From Candidatus Cloacimonadota bacterium (GTDB taxonomy: Bacteria; Cloacimonadota; Cloacimonadia; Cloacimonadales; TCS61): a stretch of DNA of 6,060 nt. Of the stretch, positions 1 through 5,437 are shown one piece after another (position 1 is the stretch's first letter; every line of letters starts with the position of its first letter). Below the pieces are notes generated by a model. The model saw only the letters and a program-made list of their open reading frames with translations, was not told where the DNA came from and searched no databases. Where the stretch lies: assembly GCA_021157645.1 (NCBI GenBank), contig JAGGWC010000186.1, positions 1 through 6,060 on the forward strand, read 5' to 3'. The translations under genes were made by a program, and so were the position numbers.

Positions 1-866
1 AAAACAAATGCCTGTATCGTTCCAACGAACATTCCAAAGAAAAGAGTTAATCCAACAGGGAAAACGACATAACTAACCAGGGATGAAACAACCAAAATTA
101 TTATTGCTCCACCCAGAATATTACCAAATAGACGGAATGAAATAGAAACGATTTTAGAAATTTCTCCGATAATATCAAGGAGGAAAAGAGGATTTTTAAT
201 AGGATTCAAATAATTCTGAATATGACCCCAGATACCCTTAACTTTAAAAGCTGTTATATGTACTATTGAAACTGCGAAGATTCCAAGCCCAAGTGGAACA
301 TTGAGATTTCTGGTAGGTTCCATAAACCCGGGGATCGGGATCATACCTATCATATTGCTGACCCAGATGAATAGAAAAAGAGTAACAATGTAAGGTGTGA
401 AATTAGCTTTTTCTTTGCCGAGTGTTTCTATTACAAATTGTTCTAAGGTGGTATAAACCATTTCAAATAATATCTGAGGTTGAGAAGGTCTTTTCAATAA
501 TTTCTTTTTTATCAGGAAAGCAATGAATAGAAGCAGTATATCTACAATAAGCAGCATTCGTAGAAGTTGGAATGTTCCAATTGCGGAAGCTTTACCGAAT
601 ATGTTTTTGAAGAATTCATATGTTTTATTACTGCCGTAGATTTCAGGTGTTTCACCTGTTTGACGATAATGTTCATCTATCTGGAAATCTTCAGTTATTC
701 TTTCTTGAAGGTCGTAATGGCTTTGAATGTTTCTAAAGATAAATTTTCCGTCATCAAATCCTATTTGAAGATTTTTATTAAATCCATTTGAAACAAATAC
801 TAATGCTGTTTCAATGATGATAAATAATATAAAGATCTTTAAGATCGGACTTTTCTTCTTAGCCAT
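1..866 (-). CDS. atpB: F1Fo ATP synthase subunit a (3' end cut by window edge)
   Basis: Subunit a of the membrane Fo sector forms the two half-channels that pass H+ (or Na+) to the c-ring. The 288 visible residues carry family hallmarks: EPTRNLNVPLGLG at about 183-195, then SKIVSISFRLFGN at 237-249 with the essential arginine at R245 (E. coli R210), and GTIQAFVF at 282 onwards, where Q285 matches E. coli Q252. An N-terminal hydrophobic helix (about 8-26) is followed by a polar stretch of about 70 residues before the core helices, so the N-terminus is longer than in E. coli. The ATG at 866 has GAGG five bases upstream and starts one base after the atpI stop, suggesting translational coupling. 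The last few dozen residues lie outside the window. The positions equivalent to E. coli E219 and H245 appear to be A254 and G278, by eye alignment only. Identity is very secure. Confidence 0.96.
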   Translation of the reverse strand, partial: MAKKKSPILKIFILFIIIETALVFVSNGFNKNLQIGFDDGKFIFRNIQSHYDLQERITEDFQIDEHYRQTGETPEIYGSNKTYEFFKNIFGKASAIGTFQLLRMLLIVDILLLFIAFLIKKKLLKRPSQPQILFEMVYTTLEQFVIETLGKEKANFTPYIVTLFLFIWVSNMIGMIPIPGFMEPTRNLNVPLGLGIFAVSIVHITAFKVKGIWGHIQNYLNPIKNPLFLLDIIGEISKIVSISFRLFGNILGGAIIILVVSSLVSYVVFPVGLTLFFGMFVGTIQAFV

Positions 867-867
867 T

Positions 868-1248
868 CTATCCTCTAAAATACTTATTGTTTTTCAAATT
901 TCTTACAATCTCGACAATATAGATCACGATCTGTGTGGAAAGCAAACCAGCTCCAAAAATTATAATATTCGGTTTCACCAAGAAAAAAACTGCGAGTGCA
1001 AAAATTGTTAATGCAGCGTATCTTGTGAGTGAACCTTTTGCTGCATTCACACGTGATTTTGTCGGCAATAAACCAATTTGGTTCTTCAAATTATGAGCCA
1101 GCCAATAAAAATTTCCAGCGCTTCCTATCGTGCCCATAATCCAGCTTATAGATTGCTTAAAGAACCACGGTAAAGACAAAAATGCAAGTATGTTTGTCAA
1201 GAGAATAATCAGCAATATTTTATTAATATATTTATTGTTATCTTCCAT
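868..1248 (-). CDS. atpI: ATP synthase I-like membrane protein (AtpI family)
   Basis: A small hydrophobic protein of 126 residues with about four membrane segments (near 10-28, 33-51, 77-92 and 95-115), placed directly before atpB as AtpI is in many bacteria. AtpI-family proteins help assemble the c-ring and have been linked to Mg2+ handling; they are not part of the mature enzyme. Visible family-like features are GSAGNFYWLAHN at 42-53 and the basic GSLTRY at 72-77 before the third helix. The start is uncertain. A TTG at 1269 would add seven residues (TTG-initiated KRISKN then M) and overlap atpZ by 17 bases, but it has only poly-A before it. The ATG at 1248, four bases after the atpZ stop, has a purine-rich GAAGAGA rather far upstream. 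I prefer the ATG. Sequence conservation in this family is low, so the name rests on topology plus context. Confidence 0.78.
   Translation of the reverse strand: MEDNNKYINKILLIILLTNILAFLSLPWFFKQSISWIMGTIGSAGNFYWLAHNLKNQIGLLPTKSRVNAAKGSLTRYAALTIFALAVFFLVKPNIIIFGAGLLSTQIVIYIVEIVRNLKNNKYFRG
871..875 (-). promoter_or_regulatory. ribosome binding site of atpB
   Basis: On the minus strand GAGGA lies just upstream of the ATG at 866. It sits immediately before the atpI stop codon, so ribosomes finishing atpI could reinitiate on atpB. It supports the chosen atpB start. Confidence 0.6.
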
Positions 1249-1252
1249 ATTT

Positions 1253-1489
1253 TTACTTATTCTCTTCAAATGTTTTTTTTAATAATTTGTATGCTGCAAA
1301 AATTCCAACAAAAACACCTAACAAAACACCAACCAAAATTAATACTCCATCTGTTTGGAATTTTTTTTCCAGATATATCGCACCTGCTAAAAAAATAAGT
1401 ATTGAGCTGACAACCCTAAGACCTAACTGTGTTATCAAGTTTATATACTTTAATAATTCACTATTTAGCGGATTCTTCTTTTTCCACAT
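1253..1489 (-). CDS. atpZ: AtpZ-like small membrane protein of the ATP synthase operon
   Basis: A 78-residue protein with a basic N-terminus (MWKKK) and two membrane helices, about 20-39 and 48-68. It has the short loop EKKFQTDG between the helices and a glycine-rich second helix (VGVLLGVFVGIFAAY). This matches the AtpZ / 'ATPase gene 1' family, whose members sit before atpI and atpB. AtpZ has been proposed to work with AtpI in Mg2+/Ca2+ supply to, or assembly of, the ATP synthase. Its ATG lies inside the end of the bactofilin gene, giving a 29-base overlap in another frame, and no strong Shine-Dalgarno sequence precedes it. Translation probably depends on reading through the bactofilin gene. 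A later in-frame TTG (codon 18) would remove part of the first helix region and is less likely. Confidence 0.8.
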   Translation of the reverse strand: MWKKKNPLNSELLKYINLITQLGLRVVSSILIFLAGAIYLEKKFQTDGVLILVGVLLGVFVGIFAAYKLLKKTFEENK

Positions 1490-1859
1490 TTTCTGTTATT
1501 CTTGGATTTCTTATTGGTTTAGAACCTGAGGTCATAGAGCTGCTCCCATTGAAAACTGCTCCTGTATGAATTTTTAAAATTTTTGCAATAATGTCACCAT
1601 TCATTTTAGCACTTCTATCCAGCTCAACTGCATCTTTACAGGTAACATTTCCAATTACCTTACCGGAAATAAGACATTCATCCGCTTTAATATCTGCTTT
1701 AGCAACTCCGGATGCCCCAATGGTTACAAATCCGTTAGATTCAATAGTTCCTTCAATCTCACCATCAATTCGTACACCACCCTGAACATATAGCGTACCC
1801 TTTATTTTACTTCCTTTTCCAATTATGGTTGAAAGTTCAACTTTTCTATTCTTATTCAT
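1461..1859 (-). CDS. bactofilin family cytoskeletal protein
   Basis: Bactofilins polymerise without nucleotide into filaments made of a right-handed beta-helix, usually at the inner membrane, where they scaffold cell-wall enzymes or chromosome-segregation proteins. The 132-residue product has the compact core at about 11-106: TIIGKGSKIKGTL, then GGVRIDGEIEGTI, then GASGVAKADIKAD, with the regular glycine and hydrophobic spacing of the fold. Short polar tails flank it (1-10 and 107-132, the latter ending in VEKEESAK). The start has a strong AGGAGG nine bases upstream. It follows an M23 peptidase gene by 13 bases; bactofilin-M23 pairs are known in cell-shape control (for example CcmA/Csd1 in Helicobacter). 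Its end overlaps atpZ by 29 bases. The family call is very secure. The exact role (cell shape or chromosome positioning) is inferred. Confidence 0.95.
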   Translation of the reverse strand: MNKNRKVELSTIIGKGSKIKGTLYVQGGVRIDGEIEGTIESNGFVTIGASGVAKADIKADECLISGKVIGNVTCKDAVELDRSAKMNGDIIAKILKIHTGAVFNGSSSMTSGSKPIRNPRITENVEKEESAK

Positions 1860-1868
1860 ATTTCATTT

Positions 1869-1874
1869 CCTCCT
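1869..1874 (-). promoter_or_regulatory. strong ribosome binding site of the bactofilin gene
   Basis: Minus-strand AGGAGG lies nine bases before the ATG at 1859, and its first bases touch the stop codon of the M23 gene. It is the best Shine-Dalgarno match in the whole minus-strand run. This suggests that bactofilin, a filament-forming protein needed in many copies, is translated more strongly than its neighbours. Confidence 0.7.
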
Positions 1875-2538
1875 ACTTTTTAATATTAATATATTCTTCT
1901 GGATCAACATTTACCCCATTTAACATTATTTCATAATGCAGATGCGGAGCAGAGCTATTTCCAGTATTTCCAACAAGTGCAATAGTTTCGCCTTTTTCCA
2001 CAGTACTTTTGCTTTCGAAAAATGTAGTTGCAAGATGTGCATAAAGCGTGGCATATTCATTAAAATGATCTATCATTATTACATTACCATAATATTTATC
2101 GTAATATACAGACAGTATTTCACCTGCTGCGACAGCTATAACTTCAGTACCTGTGGCGGCTGCAAAATCTAATGCCGGATGTTTTTCAGAAAACCGTTGG
2201 CTTATAGCAAAATCACCTTTTAGAGGAATAATGTCCGGCACAAATCTACGTTTCTCATTATAATGAATAACTTTTCCGGAATTTCCATTTACATCACCAT
2301 TTTGCTCTTCTAAATAAGTATCCAATAATGCTTGTATTTTTTCTTCATTTGTTTTAGAAAATGAAACAAGATCAATGTCCTCTTCAATTTTTCTATTTAA
2401 TTGTTTTATATATTTTGTAGAAACCACAAGTTCTTCTTGTTGTTTTAATATCTGCTTTTTCAGTTTGATGTTTTCTGCATAAAACCAGGCTGTGATTATT
2501 AAAACGATGATCAATAATATTGCAATAATAAATTTCAT
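1873..2538 (-). CDS. membrane-anchored M23 family peptidoglycan endopeptidase
   Basis: A 221-residue zinc metallopeptidase predicted to cut peptide cross-links in peptidoglycan. Residues 2-20 form an N-terminal membrane anchor with almost no cytoplasmic tail. Residues about 21-80 are rich in K, E and Q and look like a coiled coil. The LytM/M23 domain spans about 103-217. The metal and catalytic residues are intact: H120 and D124 in HPALD, H168 in TLYAHL, and H199 and H201 in PHLHYE. It should therefore be active, unlike degenerate EnvC/NlpD-type LytM proteins. The start codon overlaps the parB stop in ATGA, with GGGAAA just before it, and the bactofilin gene follows 13 bases later. Membrane anchor, coiled coil and M23 domain beside a bactofilin resemble the bactofilin-linked peptidases that shape cells. 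Whether they interact is inference. Confidence 0.93.
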   Translation of the reverse strand: MKFIIAILLIIVLIITAWFYAENIKLKKQILKQQEELVVSTKYIKQLNRKIEEDIDLVSFSKTNEEKIQALLDTYLEEQNGDVNGNSGKVIHYNEKRRFVPDIIPLKGDFAISQRFSEKHPALDFAAATGTEVIAVAAGEILSVYYDKYYGNVIMIDHFNEYATLYAHLATTFFESKSTVEKGETIALVGNTGNSSAPHLHYEIMLNGVNVDPEEYINIKK

Positions 2539-3386
2539 TTTCCCAGTTTTTCTAATAATTTTTTCAGTTCATCTTGAGAAGAGTAATAAAAACTAACTTT
2601 ACCTTTGTAATTATTATCAGAAATTTTAACTTTAGATTTGAATTTATGTTTCAGGTTTTTTTCAAATTCTTTTAATTCAGGAATATCAATTACAATTTTT
2701 TTCTTTTTAGAAAAAGAAACTAAACCTGTTTCTTTTATTCGTTTAGCTTCTTCCTCTGTTTTTCTAACAGAAAGCTTATTCTTTAAAATAAATTGCGAAA
2801 ACTCACTTCTTAATTCTTCATCAACCTGTAAAATAGCTCTTGCATGCCCTGATGATATCTGATCATTCAATATCATCATCTGTATATCATTACTCAATTT
2901 TAATAGCCTGATAAAATTGGTTATAGTTACTCTATCCTTACCAACGATTTCAGATATTTGAGCATGTGTAAGTTTAAATTCATCGTTCAATTGTTGATAT
3001 GCTTTTGCTTCCTCAATTGCGGTTAGATCTTCTCTTTGCACATTCTCAATTATTGCAAATTGCAATTGCTCTTTAGGTGAAACACTGCGAATAATAACAG
3101 GTATTTCACTGAATCCCGCCAGCTTAGATGCTTCCAGCCTACGTTCACCGGCAATAAGTTCATACTCACCTTCATCTGTTGTAGTTACGATAATCGGCTG
3201 GATTATTCCATTCTCTTTCAGTGAATTTGCCAGTTCCTGTAATTTTTCAGAGTTAAATTGTTTTCTCGGTTGATATCTATTTGGTTTGATCTTATCCGTT
3301 TTTATCGTGGTTATTCCAGTTGATTTATCTGTAGATTCAGGAACTGCACTTATTAAGGCTTCTAATCCTTTTCCTAATTTTGTCAT
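2535..3386 (-). CDS. parB: chromosome-partitioning protein ParB (Spo0J/Noc-type)
   Basis: ParB is a CTP-dependent DNA clamp that loads at parS sites, spreads along the origin region and is moved by ParA. The 283 residues show the normal order. The N-terminal ParA-contacting motif LGKGLEALI is at 4-12. The ParB/Srx CTPase domain spans about 25-120, with NRYQPRK at 36-42, the GERR motif at 80-83 and ENVQRED at 114-120. A helix-turn-helix parS-binding domain follows at about 138-163 (LTHAQISEIVGKDRVTITNF), with SSGHAR at 178-183. A basic linker leads to a C-terminal dimerisation domain at about 230-283. Length is normal for the family and no key motif is missing. It overlaps both parA and the M23 gene by four bases, so stoichiometry is probably set by translational coupling. 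Confidence 0.97.
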   Translation of the reverse strand: MTKLGKGLEALISAVPESTDKSTGITTIKTDKIKPNRYQPRKQFNSEKLQELANSLKENGIIQPIIVTTTDEGEYELIAGERRLEASKLAGFSEIPVIIRSVSPKEQLQFAIIENVQREDLTAIEEAKAYQQLNDEFKLTHAQISEIVGKDRVTITNFIRLLKLSNDIQMMILNDQISSGHARAILQVDEELRSEFSQFILKNKLSVRKTEEEAKRIKETGLVSFSKKKKIVIDIPELKEFEKNLKHKFKSKVKISDNNYKGKVSFYYSSQDELKKLLEKLGK

Positions 3387-4138
3387 CTTGCCATCACTTC
3401 CTTTGCTAATTGTAAATAGCTTTTAGCACCCGTAGATTTAATGTCGTAATGGAATATTGATTTTCCAAAACTAGGTGCTTCACTCAATTTCACACTTCGA
3501 TGAATAATAGTATTAAATGCCTGTTCTTGGAAATAGCGTCTCACTTCTTTGGCAACCTGTAAAGAGAGGTTGAGTCTCTTATCGTACATTGTAAGCAGGA
3601 TCCCCATAATATTCAAATCGGGATTAAGTCCTTTTTTTATTAATCTAATTGTATTAAGAAGCTGACTCACACCTTCAAGAGCATAGTATTCACACTGAAT
3701 TGGAATAATTACATCTGTGCAGGCGGTAAGTGTGTTTACTGTTAGCAAACCTAATGATGGAGGACAATCGATAATAATATAATCATAATTATCTTTGATA
3801 GGTTCTAAAGCTTCTTTCAGTTTGAATTCCCGTGAATATTCTTTCACCAGTTCAATTTCCGCACCACTCAAATCTATATTAGAAGGAACAATATCCAGCT
3901 TCTCCAATATTGGAGATTTCTTTATAACTTCGCTCAATTTAACTTTGCTTATAAGTGCTTCATAAATGTTAGGGCTAGCCCCATCTACACCTATTCCGCT
4001 GGATGAATTACCTTGAGGATCAAAATCTATTAATAGTGTCTTTTTTTCATAAATTGCAAGAGCAGAGGCAATATTGACTGCGGAAGTTGTCTTCCCAACG
4101 CCACCTTTCTGATTTACAATTGCAATAATTTTTACCAT
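3383..4138 (-). CDS. parA: chromosome-partitioning ATPase ParA (Soj)
   Basis: ParA is a deviant Walker-type ATPase that binds the nucleoid as an ATP dimer and drives movement of ParB-parS complexes. From the chosen start the protein has 251 residues, normal for chromosomal ParA. Deviant Walker A KGGVGKTT is at 11-18, with signature lysine K11 and catalytic K16. LLIDFDPQGN at 35-44 carries D38 and D40, and Walker B YIIIDCPPSLG holds D124. PSNIDLSGAE at 85-94 is another family hallmark. No N-terminal DNA-binding extension is present, unlike plasmid type Ia ParA. The ATG at 4138 is preceded by GGAG at five bases. An upstream in-frame ATG at 4174 would add 12 non-conserved residues and has its GGGA directly against the ATG, so it is rejected. 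The gene begins 57 bases after rsmG and overlaps parB by four. Confidence 0.97.
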   Translation of the reverse strand: MVKIIAIVNQKGGVGKTTSAVNIASALAIYEKKTLLIDFDPQGNSSSGIGVDGASPNIYEALISKVKLSEVIKKSPILEKLDIVPSNIDLSGAEIELVKEYSREFKLKEALEPIKDNYDYIIIDCPPSLGLLTVNTLTACTDVIIPIQCEYYALEGVSQLLNTIRLIKKGLNPDLNIMGILLTMYDKRLNLSLQVAKEVRRYFQEQAFNTIIHRSVKLSEAPSFGKSIFHYDIKSTGAKSYLQLAKEVMAR

Positions 4139-4142
4139 GTTT

Positions 4143-4148
4143 TCTCCA
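4143..4148 (-). promoter_or_regulatory. ribosome binding site deciding the parA start
   Basis: Minus-strand TGGAGA, with GGAG five bases before the ATG at 4138, supports this start over the in-frame ATG at 4174. The chosen protein then begins MVKIIAIVNQ, leading straight into the Walker A strand, as ParA proteins normally do. Confidence 0.6.
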
Positions 4149-4195
4149 CAATACTCAGCAGAAACTATCTTCATTCCCAGCTATTTCATTTACGG

Positions 4196-4810
4196 TTACT
4201 TCTCAATAACAATTATTTTTCGCTCACCAATTGCAGGGTGTGAAACATCATAAATCTGACGCTTTTTAAATTGCCCAATATCATCCATCAATTTGCTTTT
4301 ATACAAAATAATCTTTCCATTATTTTTTATCAACTTAAACAAAACGCTTTTATATTTCGGCAATATCTTCACTGATCTGCACACTATAATATCGAAAGAA
4401 TTATACCAGTTACTCTCTAAATCTTCCAACCGTGAAACAATCGTGAAACACGACGGTAAGTCAAGTACTTTAATTATATCTTTTACCGCATTGATTTTTT
4501 TATGCGTGGAATCTATCAGATATAATTCTGAACTTGGATAAACAAGATTTAGCGGTATTCCGGGTAATCCTCCGCCAGTTCCAAAATCTAATATTTTTTT
4601 ATTAGAAAGATCTGTAACCTCTATCGGAAGAAGGGAATCTAAAAAATGTCGAGTCCAGTATTCTTCTTTCGGTGTTTTTCTGGAAATGAGGTTGACTTTA
4701 GAATTCTCTTCCCATAAAGCTTCGAGAAATCTTTCAAATATAATCATTAATTCATCAGCCTTTTGCGGTAAATGTTTTTCCAAATATTTTCTAAAGATTT
4801 CTTTATTCAT
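4196..4810 (-). CDS. rsmG: 16S rRNA (guanine-527-N7)-methyltransferase RsmG (GidB)
   Basis: RsmG uses S-adenosylmethionine to make m7G527 in the 530 loop of 16S rRNA; its loss is known to give low-level streptomycin resistance. The 204-residue protein has the N-terminal helical segment with KVNLISRK at 38-45 and RHFLDSLL at 54-61. The SAM-binding motif DFGTGGGLPGIPL is at 75-87, the acidic residue of motif II is at D100 (YLIDS), and CRSV at 144-148 has the conserved arginine R146. Length matches the family. The ATG has AAGGA six bases upstream. Its position before parA is the conserved gidB-parA-parB order. Two GTGAAACA octamers resembling ParB-site halves lie inside the gene at 4432-4439 and 4443-4450, with another near its end at 4240-4247. 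No clear promoter was identified; a weak TAAAAT box at 4900-4905 on this strand is the best candidate. Confidence 0.97.
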   Translation of the reverse strand: MNKEIFRKYLEKHLPQKADELMIIFERFLEALWEENSKVNLISRKTPKEEYWTRHFLDSLLPIEVTDLSNKKILDFGTGGGLPGIPLNLVYPSSELYLIDSTHKKINAVKDIIKVLDLPSCFTIVSRLEDLESNWYNSFDIIVCRSVKILPKYKSVLFKLIKNNGKIILYKSKLMDDIGQFKKRQIYDVSHPAIGERKIIVIEK

Positions 4811-4824
4811 AATATTTCCTTTTG

Positions 4825-4896
4825 TGTCATACTCGACTACGATCGGGTATCCATTTTAGTATCAAGTCATAGATTCCCACTTCCGTGGGAATGACA
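4825..4896. repeat. 72-base composite palindromic element (REP/BIME-like)
   Basis: The ends are inverted: TGTCAT at 4825-4830 and ATGACA at 4891-4896. Inside the left end is a hairpin ATACTCGA / TCGGGTAT (4829-4836 and 4843-4850, one T-G wobble, six-base loop). Inside the right end is a perfect eight-base hairpin ATTCCCAC / GTGGGAAT (4873-4880 and 4885-4892) with loop TTCC. An internal GTCAT at 4866-4870 can also pair with ATGAC at 4891-4895. Two hairpins in mirror arrangement around a short core are typical of REP doublets that are dispersed in genomes and moved by RAYT transposases. The palindromes are seen directly; membership in a dispersed family is inference. Confidence 0.7.
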
Positions 4897-4920
4897 ACGA
4901 TTTTATCACAAACAATTTGT

Positions 4921-4974
4921 TGTATCGCAACGTTGCACGTTGTGCTTATTATCGACGTACAACGTCGATGTACA
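4921..4974. repeat. paired ACGT-rich hairpins in inverted orientation
   Basis: Two hairpins with eight-base stems and three-base loops lie six bases apart. The left one is CGCAACGT / ACGTTGTG at 4926-4933 and 4937-4944 (one G-T wobble). The right one is ATCGACGT / ACGTCGAT at 4951-4958 and 4962-4969 (perfect). The outer bases TGTA (4921-4924) and TACA (4971-4974) are also inverted. Read on opposite strands, the cores ACGTTGCACGTTG (4930-4942) and ACGTTGTACGTCG (4953-4965, minus) match at 11 of 13 bases, so the unit looks like two diverged copies of one palindrome facing each other. A perfect ten-base palindrome GCAACGTTGC lies at 4927-4936. Confidence 0.65.
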
Positions 4975-5092
4975 TTTGAAAAAATTCAACAATTCTTTAT
5001 TATTTTAAACACTTTCTAAAACTGTTAAGTTGTTTTTTTCTGTAAAGAGTAAAATTGTTACACACATAAGAATTCAAAACAAATTAAATTAT

Positions 5093-5120
5093 TTGACACG
5101 GACTCACTCATATTTATAGA
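5093..5120 (+). promoter_or_regulatory. sigma70-like promoter of the acylphosphatase gene
   Basis: A perfect -35 box TTGACA (5093-5098) is followed after 16 bases by TATAGA (5115-5120) as -10 box. Transcription would start near 5127, about 20 bases before the ATG. A short inverted repeat CACTC (5105-5109) / GAGTG (5119-5123) overlaps the -10 box and could be an operator or chance. The TTGACA form is of the general bacterial type, not the TTG/TAnnTTTG pattern of Bacteroidota. Confidence 0.5.
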
Positions 5121-5147
5121 GTGGCTTCGATTTAATTAAGGAACGGA

Positions 5148-5420
5148 ATGAAGAATTTAGAAATAGTTGTTTCGGGTAGAGTGCAAGGAGTAAATTATCG
5201 AGCATTTGTTTTGCACAGAGCAAATGAGCTTAATATAAAAGGTTATACAAAGAACATGATGAACGGTAAAGTTAAGGTTATTGCTATAGGAAAGAATAAT
5301 ATTCTGAATATTTTTATAAATATGCTTAAAGAAGGACCTTCCATGGCAAGAATTGAAAACATACAAACTTCAGAGATCATTATTGGTGAAGAGTTTTCTG
5401 ACTTTAGTATTAAATATTAA
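5148..5420 (+). CDS. acyP: acylphosphatase
   Basis: A 90-residue enzyme that hydrolyses the carboxyl-phosphate bond of acyl phosphates such as acetyl phosphate or carbamoyl phosphate. It is a single-domain cytoplasmic alpha/beta protein, and its cellular role in bacteria is poorly defined. The signature GRVQGVNYR at 10-18 forms the phosphate-binding loop with catalytic R18, and GYTKNMMNGKV at 32-42 carries the second catalytic residue N36. N16-Y17 replace the usual G-F/Y of the signature, a mild variation. Length is normal. The ATG is preceded by AAGGA at five bases and by a good promoter. The LysM-M23 gene follows after 17 bases on the same strand, probably on the same transcript. Confidence 0.95.
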   Translation: MKNLEIVVSGRVQGVNYRAFVLHRANELNIKGYTKNMMNGKVKVIAIGKNNILNIFINMLKEGPSMARIENIQTSEIIIGEEFSDFSIKY

Positions 5421-5437
5421 TTTGGAAATTGGATAGA

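Larger units (their letters stand above)
4811..5147. other. divergent intergenic region between rsmG and the acylphosphatase gene
   Basis: This 337-base stretch carries no credible ORF. From left to right it holds the rsmG ribosome binding site (about 4817-4821), a 72-base palindromic composite, a short palindrome AACAATTTGTT at 4911-4921, and a second pair of ACGT-rich hairpins. A very AT-rich segment follows from about 4975 to 5092 in which I recognise nothing certain. The last part is a sigma70-like promoter and the ribosome binding site AAGGA (5138-5142) of the acylphosphatase gene. Promoters for both gene blocks must lie here or be read in from outside. Confidence 0.8.

Noticed and set aside
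567..791. Plus-strand open frames across the minus-strand block (567-791, 814-1011, 1287-1529, 1591-1785, 1936-2172, 2638-2862, 4293-4541) and a minus-strand one at 5157-5366
   Set aside because: They lie antisense to genes with clear family motifs, show no recognisable domains or good ribosome binding sites, and are best explained as chance frames.
1249..1269. TTG start at 1269 for the AtpI-like gene
   Set aside because: It would overlap atpZ and is preceded only by poly-A; the ATG at 1248 is a more ordinary start. It is not excluded.
4142..4150. DnaA-box-like TTCTCCACA, with similar TTTTCCACA near 1481 and 1994, hinting at an origin
   Set aside because: Each is one mismatch from TTATCCACA and they are scattered singly inside or beside coding sequence, not clustered with an AT-rich unwinding element. 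Such matches are expected by chance in AT-rich DNA.
4139..4174. Longer ParA starting at the ATG at 4174 (12 extra residues)
   Set aside because: The extra residues do not resemble ParA N-termini and the Shine-Dalgarno-like GGGA directly abuts that ATG, whereas GGAG is correctly spaced before the ATG at 4138.
4900..4930. Minus-strand promoter for rsmG using TAAAAT at 4900-4905 and TTGCGA about 19 bases upstream
   Set aside because: Both boxes are only partial matches and the spacer is long; it is mentioned as the best candidate but not supported enough for a feature.
4825..4974. CRISPR array
   Set aside because: The palindromic units are of two different kinds, with no regularly spaced identical direct repeats and no cas genes in the window.
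5018..5039. Terminator-like AACT-GTTA-AGTT followed by a T run
   Set aside because: The stem has only four base pairs, two of them A-T, and is separated from the T run by a G. No gene ends just before it on the plus strand, so it is not a convincing intrinsic terminator.
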